The notes beneath the pieces were generated by a model. It made no database searches and had not been told where the DNA came from. It saw only the letters and a list, made by a program, of their open reading frames with translations. The position numbers were made by a program, and so were the translations under genes. A stretch of DNA of 64,000 bases. Origin: Hyalangium gracile. GTDB lineage: Bacteria > Myxococcota > Myxococcia > Myxococcales > Myxococcaceae. The stretch lies in NCBI RefSeq assembly GCF_020103725.1, contig NZ_JAHXBG010000029.1:1-64000 (forward strand), read 5' to 3'. Shown piece by piece: positions 25,846 through 34,958 of this stretch. Each line of letters begins with the position of its first letter. Positions within the stretch are counted from its first letter, which is position 1.

Positions 25846-27099
25846 TCAGGCGGGCGAGAGCAGGCGGGAGAAGGCTCGCGCGGCGTCCGCATCGCTGATG
25901 TCCCCGAGCGCCGGCCCTACCTGAAGCTCCGTCTCGACGACTCCGGGCACGCGCGTCTGGATGAAGCCGTTCGCCACCCAGATCCCCTGCTCGCTCGCGA
26001 TGCGGTCCCGCTGCTGCCTGAGCGCCATCGCATCTCCCCGAAGGAAGACGCGGAACAGATTGGTCTGCACCGGCCTGGGGAGCACCGTGAGCCGCGTGTC
26101 GCTGGCGATGGCCTCGGACAGGGACTTCGCTCGCTGGACGTAGCCGGGAATGCGGGCCAGCACCTCATCCAGCCGCATCGCCGCGGACGCCGCGTAGGGC
26201 AGCATGTGGAAGATGTTCCCGCCGTGCCGATGCCGCCAGGTGCGCGCCTCATTGATGAAGTCACGCCCGCCAACCAGCATCGCGCCGCCCATCGCCCCCA
26301 CCATCTTGTAGAAGGACACGTAGACGGAGTCGAAGCCCCGACAGATGTCCGCGTAGGAGCGCCCATAGAAGGGCTGGCTCTCCCAGAGCCGGGCACCATC
26401 CATGTGCAGCTTCACTCCGCGCTCACGGCAGGTGCGCTTGAGCTCCTCGAGCTGCTCCCACGTCTGCAGCTGCCCACCCAACCAGCGCACCGGCAGCTCC
26501 ACGCTGACCGTGCCCAGTCGATCGGGCGCCTCCCGCACGTCACTGGCCAGCACCGGCCGGGTCCATGGCGAGACATGGACCGCGCGCAGCCCGTGCAGCA
26601 CCTCGTAGCTGTCGCTCTCGTGAAGCACGTGATGGGAGGAGGGATGCAGCCCCACGTTCCGGTTGCCGCTGGCGTCCGCATACATCCGCAGCACGATGAG
26701 CTGGGCCATCGTGCCGGTGGGCATGAAGCACCCATCCTCGAAACCGAGCAGCCCCGCCACCTTGCGCTCGAAGGACTGGACGAGCTCTCCGTTGCCGTAC
26801 ACGTCCGCCGACGCGCCCTGCTTCTTGACCCACTCGCCGATGCGGATCAGCTCGGCGCCATCGTCCTCAGGAGCTCCCATCGGGAGAAAGACGCGGCAGC
26901 TTCGCCGCAGGCGCGCCACCTGCTCTGCTCGGGAGCTCGCGGCGGCGCCTGGGGCCCCTGCCCCGTCGGCCGCGCCCGCCTTCGGAGGTGGAGGGCTCCT
27001 GGGCGCCGCGGCCCTCCCCGTGCCTGGCAGGAGCGACGTGCCAGCCAGCAGGCCCGAGAGGGCGAGAAACTCGCCCCGACTGAAATTCCGATGGGTCAT
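25846..27099 (-). CDS. exported threonine-aldolase-like PLP enzyme
   Basis: 417 residues from the ATG at 27099. An N-terminal export signal reads THRNFSRGEFLALSGLLAGTSLLPGTGRAAA. It is Tat-like in position and h-region but has only one Arg in the motif, so the route is uncertain. The fold type I PLP core (about 90-417) resembles low-specificity threonine aldolase/beta-eliminating lyases: DVYGNGELVQSFE, CFMPTGTMAQ, KLHMDGARLWES, and VSFYKMVGAMGGAML with the PLP-binding Lys. The usual reaction is glycine plus aldehyde from threonine. Export of such an enzyme is unusual. Confidence 0.82.
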   Translation of the reverse strand: MTHRNFSRGEFLALSGLLAGTSLLPGTGRAAAPRSPPPPKAGAADGAGAPGAAASSRAEQVARLRRSCRVFLPMGAPEDDGAELIRIGEWVKKQGASADVYGNGELVQSFERKVAGLLGFEDGCFMPTGTMAQLIVLRMYADASGNRNVGLHPSSHHVLHESDSYEVLHGLRAVHVSPWTRPVLASDVREAPDRLGTVSVELPVRWLGGQLQTWEQLEELKRTCRERGVKLHMDGARLWESQPFYGRSYADICRGFDSVYVSFYKMVGAMGGAMLVGGRDFINEARTWRHRHGGNIFHMLPYAASAAMRLDEVLARIPGYVQRAKSLSEAIASDTRLTVLPRPVQTNLFRVFLRGDAMALRQQRDRIASEQGIWVANGFIQTRVPGVVETELQVGPALGDISDADAARAFSRLLSPA

Positions 27100-27209
27100 C
27101 GATGATCCTTCCACAAAGCCGAGCGTGGCATGATGTAGGGACTCTATCTGGGAGAAGTCGCCGGGAGCGGCAGCGGCTGAGGCCGGTGGTGGATGGAGTC
27201 GGAGAAAGC

Positions 27210-27827
27210 ATGCACGGTGACTACGAGCAGCGGTTCCTTACCGCCTTGATGGGCGAGGTCGGTCGCATCATCCCGTTCCAGTCGGTGAAGACGATCGGCA
27301 ACATCTCCAACACGGGGGGCAAGCAGCACCACCTGGCGGTGTATGTCCAGCTCCAGGAGCAGATCTTCTTCGCGACGACGGCCGGGGTGAGTGCGCTGCC
27401 CGTGCCCCCCGGCACGGGTGAGGGCATCGACTACTTCGAGCTGTGCGCCTTCACCCGCGGCCACTCGCCGAACGTCCTGTGGCGCTTGTCGAACATCGCC
27501 AACTACATGCTGGGGGCCATGTCGCCCATGTTCTACGGCTCGCCGGAGCAGGCCCTGGCCGCGGCCTCCGCGCCCGCGGGCTCGAATCCAGGGGCGACGT
27601 TCCGCCCGCTCGAGACCATTCGGGGTGGAGACGAGCGGCTCCTACTGGTGCCTCGCGTGCGGGTGAAGGTACCCCAGGGCCCTACCGTGCAGGTGATAGA
27701 GCCCATGCTGTTGACGGATGCGGACTGGCAGGAAATCGGGCAAGCGGACATCGACGGCCGTCTCCAGTGGCTCTCGAAGCTGGGCCTGCGCTCGATGGAC
27801 CGGTGGACCCCCATCCTGAGCGGGTGA
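27210..27827 (+). CDS. hypothetical protein, 205 aa
   Basis: The ATG at 27210 with GGAG seven bases upstream is chosen over an upstream in-frame start. I do not recognise the family. It is a globular alpha/beta protein: ISNTGGKQHHLAVYVQ (about 32-47), IDYFELCAFTRGHSPNVLWRLSNIANYML (about 74-102) and VIEPMLLTDADWQEIG near the end. The middle has a faint resemblance to suppressor-of-fused-type domains, too weak to name it. It is divergent from the aldolase-like gene. Confidence 0.6.
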   Translation: MHGDYEQRFLTALMGEVGRIIPFQSVKTIGNISNTGGKQHHLAVYVQLQEQIFFATTAGVSALPVPPGTGEGIDYFELCAFTRGHSPNVLWRLSNIANYMLGAMSPMFYGSPEQALAAASAPAGSNPGATFRPLETIRGGDERLLLVPRVRVKVPQGPTVQVIEPMLLTDADWQEIGQADIDGRLQWLSKLGLRSMDRWTPILSG

Positions 27828-28063
27828 CGTGCCCTCCTGACAGGTGATGCCAGAGAGCGAGGAGCCGAGCGAGGGGGTCCTGGTACACCCGCGCTCTGGC
27901 TCGGCTTCCCCTTCGGGCAACCGACATTCTTGTCTCTGAGTATCTGGATTGCAGGGCCTGTCTACAGCAACCTGTGAGCCACACCCTGTGTGTTTCATGT
28001 GTTGACGCGACGAGGGTCCTCGCCTGCGCCAGCGCAAGGCGCCCTTCTGCGAGCACGCTCACC

Positions 28064-31000
28064 ATGCTGAACATTCCAGGTTACCGAATGCTGGGCACGA
28101 TTCGAGGGACGGGCTCGAACGTGCTGTTCCAGGCAGTGCGCGAGGCCGACGGCCTGCCCGTCATCATCAAGACGCCGATGACCCCCTCTCCCGGGGACCG
28201 CGACCGCGAGCGCTACCGGCGCGAGTTCGGCGTCCTGCAGCGGCTGCAAGACGTGCGCGGCGTCGCCCGGCCCTATGCCTGTGAGCGGATCCACGAGCGG
28301 CCCGTGCTGCTGCTGGAGCGGGTGCAGGGCGAGTCCCTCTCCGAGTCCGTGGGCCAGCCGTTCGAGCTCCCCCGCTTCCTTCGCCTGGCCATCTCGCTGG
28401 CCTCCACGCTGGCGGAGGTCCACAGCCGCAACGTCATCCACAAGGACATCAAGCCCTCCAACATCATCCTCGAGCCCTCGGGCGAGGCGCGCCTCATCGA
28501 CTTCGGCGTCGCCACGCTCCAGAAGGTGGAGCACCTGGACGCGGCGCCAGGCCACATGATCGAAGGCACGCTGGCGTACATGTCGCCCGAGCAGACCGGG
28601 CGCATGAACCGGGCGGTGGACTACCGCACCGACTTCTACTCGCTGGGCGTCACGCTGTACGAGCTGCTCGCGGGGAAGCGGCCCTTCCAGGGCCGGGACG
28701 CGCTGGAGTGGTTCCACGCGCACATGGCGCAGACCCCCACGCCGCCACACGAGCTCAACCCGCAGGTGCCACCGGCGCTGTCCGCCATCGTGATGAAGCT
28801 GTTGGCCAAGACCGCCGAGGAGCGCTACCAGAGCGCCGAGGGGTTGAAGGCTGACCTGGAGCGGTGCCGTGAGGCGCCAGAGCAGGACTCACGGGCGGTG
28901 TTCACCCTGGGTGAGCACGACACGCCCAACCGGTTCCAGCTGCAGCAGCGGCTCTACGGGCGCGAGTCGCAGGTCGCGGCCCTGCTCCAGGGCTTCGAGC
29001 GCGTCGTCCAGACCGCCCGGCCCGAGCTGTTCCTGGTGAGCGGCTACTCGGGCATCGGAAAGTCGTCGGTGGTGCACGAGCTGCACAAGCCGGTGGTGCA
29101 GCGGCGCAGCTTCTTCCTCCACGGCAAGTTCGACCAGCTCCAGCGAGACATTCCCTACGCCACCATCGCCCAGGCCCTCCGTGGACTGGTGCAGCAGCTG
29201 CTGGCGGGCAGCGATGAGGAGATCGCCCGGTGGCGCGAGCGGCTGAACCAGGCGTGGGAGGGCCAGGGCCAGCTCCTGGTGGACCTGGTGCCTCAGCTGC
29301 AGGTGGTGTCCGGCCCGCAGCCGCCCGTCCCGGAGATGTCTCCCAACGAGGCGCAGCACCGCTTCCATCGCGTGGTGCGGCAGTTCCTGGGCGTCTTCGC
29401 CACGCCCGAGCACCCCATGGTGGTGTTCCTGGATGATCTGCAGTGGGCGGACCTGTCCAGCCTGCGGCTCATCCAGCAGCTCCTCTCCCAGCCGGAGACG
29501 CCTCCGGTGCTGTGGATCGGCGCCTACCGGGACAACGAGGTGAGCCCCGCGCACCCGCTGGCCCCCGTGCTGGAGGCGGTGCGCAAGGCCGGCGCGCGCA
29601 TCACGGACATCCGGCTGGAGCCCCTGACCCTGGCGCAGACGGAGCAGCTGGTGGGCGATGCGCTCGTGGGGGCAGGCCCGGAGGTGGTGCGCCCCCTCGC
29701 GGCGCTGGTGCACGAAAAGACCGGCGGCAACCCCTTCTTCCTGCTCCAGCTGATGACGACGCTGCACCAGGACGGTCTGCTGGTGCGCGAGGCGGCAGGC
29801 TGGCGGTGGAACGCCGAGGGTGTCCGCGCCAAGGACTACTCGGACAACGTCGTGGACTTCATGCTCCACAAGCTGCGCCAGTTCCCCTCCGCCACGCAGG
29901 ACCTGCTGCGGCTGGCGGCCTGCGTGGGCAACGTCTTCTCGCTCCCGCTGCTGGGCACCCTCGTGGGCCTGGGAGAGGCGATGGAGGTGGAGCAGGGGCT
30001 GGAGCCCGCGCTCATGGAGGGCATGCTGGTACGCACTGGCTCGGAGCAGTACCGCTTCCTGCACGACCGCATCCAGCAGGCCGCCCACTCCCTCAGCTCC
30101 GAAACCGAGCGCAAGGAGGTCCACCTGCGCATCGGCCGGCTGCTGCTCCAGACCCTGTCCCCGGAGCAGCTGCGCGAGAACCTCTTCGACGTGGTGAGCC
30201 AGCTCAACACCGGGGTGGAGCTGATGCGGGACCCCGAGGAGCGTCACTCCCTCGCGCGGCTGAACGCGCAGGCCGGCGCGAAGGCCGAGGCCGCGGTGGC
30301 GCACCGTCCCGCTATCGCCTACCTCACGACGGCCTTCGGCCTCATTCCCGGCGCCCCCTGGGAGACGGACTACCCGCTCGCCTTCCAGGTGAAGCTGGCC
30401 CAGGCCCGGTGCGAGATGCAGACCGGCAACATCGCCCAGCTGCGGCGCCTGGCCGAGGAGCTCCACACCCAGGCACGGACCCGCGCGGACAAGACGGCCG
30501 CCCACTGCATGCTGAGCGACGCCTGCATGCTCATGGGCGAGGTACAGACCTCCATCGGGCACATGATGGAGTGCCTGGCCCAGCTGGGCATCCCCCTGTC
30601 GCCCCACCCCTCCCACGAGGAGGCGGCCGCGGCCCATGCCGAGACGTGGGCGCTGATGGGTGGGCGCTCCATCGAGAGCCTCATCGACCTGCCACCCATG
30701 ACCGATCCGGACGTGAAGGTGACGATGAGCGCCCTGGCCTCGCTGTACGGCAAGGCCTACTTCACCGACAAGCAGCTGCTCACCATCGCCATGAGCAAGA
30801 TGGTGGCGCTGTCCCTTCGCCACGGCTTCACCGCGGACGCCGTCGTCGGCTTCGGCTGGTTCGGAATGCTCACGGCGCTGACCTTCAAGCGGTACCGGGA
30901 AGGCTACGCCTTCAGCCAGCTCGCCATGGCGTTCGTCGAGCGGTACAACCTGGCCGCGCACCGGGCCGCCGCGCTGCTGACCCTGCAGTGCATCAGCTAC

Positions 31001-33358
31001 TGGAGGCGCCCTCTTCCCGAGGTGCAGGAGCTGGTCCTCAACGGCTTCCAGCATGCGCTCCAGGCGGGCGAGTTCTACATCGCCGGCTACTGCATCAGCA
31101 CGAGCATCTGGAACCGCCTCGCAATGGGGCACAACCTGGATGACATCTCCCAGGAAATCGGGACGCGCGAGGAGTTCCTTCGCAAGACCGGCGTCCAGGA
31201 TCCCCAGAACCTGCTCCTGTTCTTCCAGCGCTTCGCGCAGCAGATGCGCGGGCGCACGCCCTCATTCGACACGTTGAGCGGGGATGGGTTCGACGAGAAG
31301 GAGGTCGAGGCCGGGCTGAGCACCCGCTACATCACCAGCACCCAGTGCTGGTACTGGCTCACCAAGCTCCAGGCTCGCTTCCTGTGTGGCTCCTACAAGG
31401 AGGCGTTCGAGGCGGCGGAGCGAGCCTCGGAGATCATGTGGTCCCTGACGGGCGCCATCTCCGTGAGGGAGCTCCACCTCTACCGTGCCCTCAGCCTGGC
31501 CGCGCTCTTCCAGGAGGCCACGCCCGAGGAGCAGCAGCGCTCCCTGGAGGCCATCCGGAGCCACCAGCGGCAGCTCGCGGAGTGGGCCGAGCAGTGCCCG
31601 GAGACGTTCCACGCTCCGGAGCGGATGGTGTCCGCGGAGCTGGCTCGCCTGATGGATCGGCCGGATGAAGCGACGCGCGCGTACGAGCAGGCCATCCGCA
31701 CGGCGAGGCAGAACGGCGCCACCCACCAACTGGGGCTGGCCAGCGAGCTGGCGGCGGACTTCTGGCGCGCGAGGGAGGCTCCCATCGTCGCCCATGCCTT
31801 CGCGCGCGAGGCCCATGCGGCGTACCAACAGTGGGGAGCCACGGGCAAGGTCCACCACCTGGAGGCGCAGTGGCCGAACCTCGCCCCCACGCGGGACGCC
31901 GAAGCGGTCCATGACACCAGCAGCACGGACTCGACCCGCATCGACGCGCTCACGGTGGTGAAGGCCCAGCAGGCCATCTCCGGCGAGATCGAGCTGGAGC
32001 GGCTGGTCACCACGCTGATACGCGCGGCCATCGAGAACGCGGGCGCCCAGCGGGGTGCGCTCCTGCTGCCGCGAGGGGACACGCTGACGGTGGTGGCCAT
32101 CTCGGGGACCTCAGCCGGCAGCGTGACCATCCCGACGTCGGGCGAGGCCACGGCCCACGCGCTGCCGTGGACGCTGCTGTCCTATGTCCGGCGCACGCGC
32201 GAGCACGTCCTCATCGGCGATGCCTCCAAGCCCCACGCGTTCTCGTCCGATGAGTACCTGGCGCACAGCGGGGCGCGGTCCGTGCTGTGCCTGCCCCTGA
32301 TGCGGCAGGAGCAGTTCAGCGGCGTGCTGTACCTGGAGAACAAGCTGGCCACCAACGCGTTCAGCCCCAGGCGGCTGGCGCTGCTGGGGCACATCGCGTC
32401 GCAGGCGGCCATCTCCATCGAGAACGCGCGGCTGTACGCGGACGTGCGCAACGCCAAGGCGGAGCTGCGGCGCGCCAACGACGAGCTGGAGCAGCGGGTG
32501 GAGGAGCGCACCCGGGAGCTGAAGGAGGCCCAGGCGCGGCTGGTGGACACGGCGCGAGAGGTGGGCATGTCGGAGGTGGCCTCGAACGTGCTGCACAACG
32601 TGGGCAACGTGCTCACCAGCGCCGTCATCAACCTGGAGATGATGCAGCGGGCCGTGGGCTCCTCTCGGGTGGGCCGGCTGAAGCAGGCCACGAGCCTGGT
32701 GCTGGAGAACCGAGAGGACCTGAGCCGGTTCCTGACCCGCGGCGCGCGCGGTGGGAACCTGCCGGAGTACCTGTCCGCGCTGGCCGACGAGCTGCTGGGC
32801 GAGCAGACACGCCTGATGGAGGACCTGGACGCGATGGGGCGACACATCGAGCACATCCGCGCCATCGTTCAGGTGCAGCAGGCGTACGCCCGGACCTCGC
32901 TGATGCCGGAGGAGTGCGACCTGGGCCAGCTCATCCAGGACGCGCTGCGCATCCAGATGGCGGCGCTCGAGCGGCACGGGGTGACCGTGCGCCGCGAGCT
33001 GGCGGCGGTGCCCAGGCTCAAGCTGGACAAGCACAAGGTGCTGCAGATCCTCATCAACCTCATCACCAACGCGAAGTACGCCCTGGACGTGGTGCCCGAG
33101 GGGCAGCGCGACATGACCGTGAGGCTGGGGGTGGAGGGCGAGTGGGTGCGCATCCAGGTGATGGACAACGGGATGGGCATCGCCCCCGAGGTGAAGGGCA
33201 AGCTGTTCGAGCACGGCTTCACCACGCGCAAGGAGGGACACGGCTTCGGCCTGCATGCCAGCGCGCTGGCGGCCCAGCTGATGGGGGGCCGGCTGAGTCT
33301 GGAGAGCGAGGGGCCTGGCAAGGGGGCCCTGGCCACGCTGGAGCTCCCGCTCGCCTGA
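28064..33358 (+). CDS. Ser/Thr kinase, ATPase, GAF and histidine kinase fusion
   Basis: 1764 residues from the ATG at 28064 (MLNIPGYRML). Domains: Hanks kinase (about 5-275, HKDIKPSN near 126, DFGVA); AAA/NACHT-like ATPase (about 300-600, GYSGIGKSS near 327, VFLDDLQWAD) with a long helical TPR-like region (about 650-1270); GAF (about 1295-1455); coiled coil; histidine-kinase region (about 1490-1764, SNVLHNVGNVL near 1510, HATPase boxes DNGMGIAPEVK and HGFGLH). This three-part design is a known myxobacterial/cyanobacterial sensor class. The H-box is atypical. No membrane segments are seen, so it senses in the cytoplasm. Confidence 0.9.
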   Translation: MLNIPGYRMLGTIRGTGSNVLFQAVREADGLPVIIKTPMTPSPGDRDRERYRREFGVLQRLQDVRGVARPYACERIHERPVLLLERVQGESLSESVGQPFELPRFLRLAISLASTLAEVHSRNVIHKDIKPSNIILEPSGEARLIDFGVATLQKVEHLDAAPGHMIEGTLAYMSPEQTGRMNRAVDYRTDFYSLGVTLYELLAGKRPFQGRDALEWFHAHMAQTPTPPHELNPQVPPALSAIVMKLLAKTAEERYQSAEGLKADLERCREAPEQDSRAVFTLGEHDTPNRFQLQQRLYGRESQVAALLQGFERVVQTARPELFLVSGYSGIGKSSVVHELHKPVVQRRSFFLHGKFDQLQRDIPYATIAQALRGLVQQLLAGSDEEIARWRERLNQAWEGQGQLLVDLVPQLQVVSGPQPPVPEMSPNEAQHRFHRVVRQFLGVFATPEHPMVVFLDDLQWADLSSLRLIQQLLSQPETPPVLWIGAYRDNEVSPAHPLAPVLEAVRKAGARITDIRLEPLTLAQTEQLVGDALVGAGPEVVRPLAALVHEKTGGNPFFLLQLMTTLHQDGLLVREAAGWRWNAEGVRAKDYSDNVVDFMLHKLRQFPSATQDLLRLAACVGNVFSLPLLGTLVGLGEAMEVEQGLEPALMEGMLVRTGSEQYRFLHDRIQQAAHSLSSETERKEVHLRIGRLLLQTLSPEQLRENLFDVVSQLNTGVELMRDPEERHSLARLNAQAGAKAEAAVAHRPAIAYLTTAFGLIPGAPWETDYPLAFQVKLAQARCEMQTGNIAQLRRLAEELHTQARTRADKTAAHCMLSDACMLMGEVQTSIGHMMECLAQLGIPLSPHPSHEEAAAAHAETWALMGGRSIESLIDLPPMTDPDVKVTMSALASLYGKAYFTDKQLLTIAMSKMVALSLRHGFTADAVVGFGWFGMLTALTFKRYREGYAFSQLAMAFVERYNLAAHRAAALLTLQCISYWRRPLPEVQELVLNGFQHALQAGEFYIAGYCISTSIWNRLAMGHNLDDISQEIGTREEFLRKTGVQDPQNLLLFFQRFAQQMRGRTPSFDTLSGDGFDEKEVEAGLSTRYITSTQCWYWLTKLQARFLCGSYKEAFEAAERASEIMWSLTGAISVRELHLYRALSLAALFQEATPEEQQRSLEAIRSHQRQLAEWAEQCPETFHAPERMVSAELARLMDRPDEATRAYEQAIRTARQNGATHQLGLASELAADFWRAREAPIVAHAFAREAHAAYQQWGATGKVHHLEAQWPNLAPTRDAEAVHDTSSTDSTRIDALTVVKAQQAISGEIELERLVTTLIRAAIENAGAQRGALLLPRGDTLTVVAISGTSAGSVTIPTSGEATAHALPWTLLSYVRRTREHVLIGDASKPHAFSSDEYLAHSGARSVLCLPLMRQEQFSGVLYLENKLATNAFSPRRLALLGHIASQAAISIENARLYADVRNAKAELRRANDELEQRVEERTRELKEAQARLVDTAREVGMSEVASNVLHNVGNVLTSAVINLEMMQRAVGSSRVGRLKQATSLVLENREDLSRFLTRGARGGNLPEYLSALADELLGEQTRLMEDLDAMGRHIEHIRAIVQVQQAYARTSLMPEECDLGQLIQDALRIQMAALERHGVTVRRELAAVPRLKLDKHKVLQILINLITNAKYALDVVPEGQRDMTVRLGVEGEWVRIQVMDNGMGIAPEVKGKLFEHGFTTRKEGHGFGLHASALAAQLMGGRLSLESEGPGKGALATLELPLA

Positions 33359-33405
33359 ACGCCCCAGGGGCTACAACCGCCCGCGCGGACCGTCGCGCGG
33401 AGGGT

Positions 33406-34872
33406 ATGCTCGCGCCCGCTGAACGCGCACCAGGTCGAACCTTGCAGCCCCCCTCTCCCACAGCCCCTGACGAGTCCAGCCCACCGCTCTGGCGCTGGGC
33501 GGTGCTGTGCACGCTGGCGGCCATCCCCAGCATCCTGGCGGTGGCGCAGCTCGGGCGCGTCCACCCGGACGAGGTGTACCAGGTGCTGGAGCCCGCCTGG
33601 TACCGCGCCCATGGCTACGGCGTGCTGTCCTGGGAGTGGAAGGAGGGCATCCGCAACTGGGCCATCCCCGGACTGTTCTCGTGGATCCTGCGGCTGTGCC
33701 ACGCGCTCGGCATCGAGCATCCGCTGGGGTACCGGGCGGTGCTGGAGCTGCCCCAGTACGCCCTGCATCTGGCGGCGCTGGCCGCCGTGGAGCGGTGGTC
33801 CCGCCGGAGCCTGCCCGTGTACGGGGCCTGGCTCGCCACCTCGCTGGTCGCCAGCTACCGTCCGGTGCTCGAGTACGCCGGGCGCACGCTCAGCGAGTCC
33901 TTCTCCGCCGCCTTCCTGGTGCTGGCCTTCGAGCGGCTCGCCGCCTCCGATGCCGAAGAGTCGCCGGAGCGTCGGTTCCGGCGGGGCGCGGTGGCGGGCG
34001 CGCTGCTGGGCCTGGCGGTCGTCTCCCGGTATGGCTCGATGGTCTTCGTCGTCGCCACCCTGGGCTGGCTGCTGTGGGGACGCCAGTGGCGAGTCCTGAG
34101 CGGCTGGGTGGCGGGAGGCTCGGTGGTCGCCGCGGGACTGGCGGTGCTCGACTGGCTCACCTGGGGCAAGCCGCTCCACTCCCTGCTGGCCTATACCGCG
34201 TTCAACGCCTCCCATCAGGCGGCGGTCATCTTCGGCTCCGAGCCTCCTGGCTACTACCTGCCCATCTGGCTGAAGGTGCTGCCGCTGTGGAGCTGGCTCG
34301 GCCTGTGGGGCGTGCTCCGCCGTCACCGCGGCGCCCTGCCGCTCCTGGGGAGCACGGCGCTCTACCTGCTGGCCATCAGCGTCACGCCGCACAAGGAGGA
34401 TCGTTTCCTCTACCCGGCCACGGTGCTCTGGACGGTGGCGACGGCTCCCGCGGCGGTGGCCCTGCTCCTGTCGCTCCGGAGCCCTCGTGTCCAGGCAGCC
34501 GCCGGGCTGGGGGCTCTGGTGCTGTCGTTGGCCACCCCGCTGCGGCTCGAGCCTCCGCGCAAGAAGGACCACTTCCAGGCCATCGTGCGCGCCACCCGCG
34601 CTCCAGAAGCTCGGGGCCTCCTCTACATCAACGAGGTCCCCAACGAGACCGTGTGGGGCGCCGGGGGCTACTTCTACATCGGCAAGAACATCCCCTGGCT
34701 CACCTCGGACCGCCCCGAGGACGCGAACTTCCAGGCCGCCATGCGCGACCCCACCTACAACCGCGTGGTGACGTTCCGGAGCAGGGGCGTGCCCGAGCTG
34801 GAGCGGCACGGCTTCTCCGTCGTGGAGCGCATCGGCCGGGCCACGGTGCTCGCGCGCGACTCGGCCCGGTGA
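33406..34872 (+). CDS. GT22-like (ALG9/PIG-B-type) mannosyltransferase
   Basis: 488 residues from the ATG at 33406. About nine hydrophobic segments form a GT-C membrane glycosyltransferase. Family markers are HPDEVYQVLEPAWYRAHG (acidic catalytic loop, about 55-72), SWEWKEGIRNW, and TPHKEDRFLYP (about 328), matching the HKE-x-RF motif of GT22 enzymes that transfer mannose from a dolichol/polyprenyl-phosphate donor. A soluble C-terminal domain follows. GT22 proteins are mostly eukaryotic; bacterial versions occur in some groups. It directly follows the sensor kinase gene (47 bases). Confidence 0.8.
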   Translation: MLAPAERAPGRTLQPPSPTAPDESSPPLWRWAVLCTLAAIPSILAVAQLGRVHPDEVYQVLEPAWYRAHGYGVLSWEWKEGIRNWAIPGLFSWILRLCHALGIEHPLGYRAVLELPQYALHLAALAAVERWSRRSLPVYGAWLATSLVASYRPVLEYAGRTLSESFSAAFLVLAFERLAASDAEESPERRFRRGAVAGALLGLAVVSRYGSMVFVVATLGWLLWGRQWRVLSGWVAGGSVVAAGLAVLDWLTWGKPLHSLLAYTAFNASHQAAVIFGSEPPGYYLPIWLKVLPLWSWLGLWGVLRRHRGALPLLGSTALYLLAISVTPHKEDRFLYPATVLWTVATAPAAVALLLSLRSPRVQAAAGLGALVLSLATPLRLEPPRKKDHFQAIVRATRAPEARGLLYINEVPNETVWGAGGYFYIGKNIPWLTSDRPEDANFQAAMRDPTYNRVVTFRSRGVPELERHGFSVVERIGRATVLARDSAR

Positions 34873-34916
34873 GGGCCTCCTGCTTCCGGGTGCGGTTCTT
34901 TCCCCTTCCCGGCCGA

Positions 34917-34941
34917 GATAATGATAATGCGAAACGTTATC
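34917..34941 (+). promoter_or_regulatory. Fur-box-like iron operator
   Basis: GATAATGATAAT-GCGAAACG-TTATC, 18 bases before the ATG of the siderophore-interacting protein. The first 12 bases match the classical Fur box GATAATGATAATCATTATC exactly and the last five match its end, with extra spacing between. It lies upstream of an iron-related gene in GC-rich DNA, which makes chance unlikely. AAGGAG follows as the ribosome site. Confidence 0.7.
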
Positions 34942-34958
34942 AAGAAGGAGACCCATTG

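Noticed and set aside
32287-33405. N-terminal extension of the GT22 protein
   Set aside because: It lies antiphase to the sensor kinase sequence with no domain; the ATG at 33406 gives a normal membrane protein.
33507-34958. N-terminal extension of the siderophore-interacting protein
   Set aside because: It overlaps the GT22 gene in another frame; the ATG at 34959 has a strong ribosome site and begins the SIP domain.
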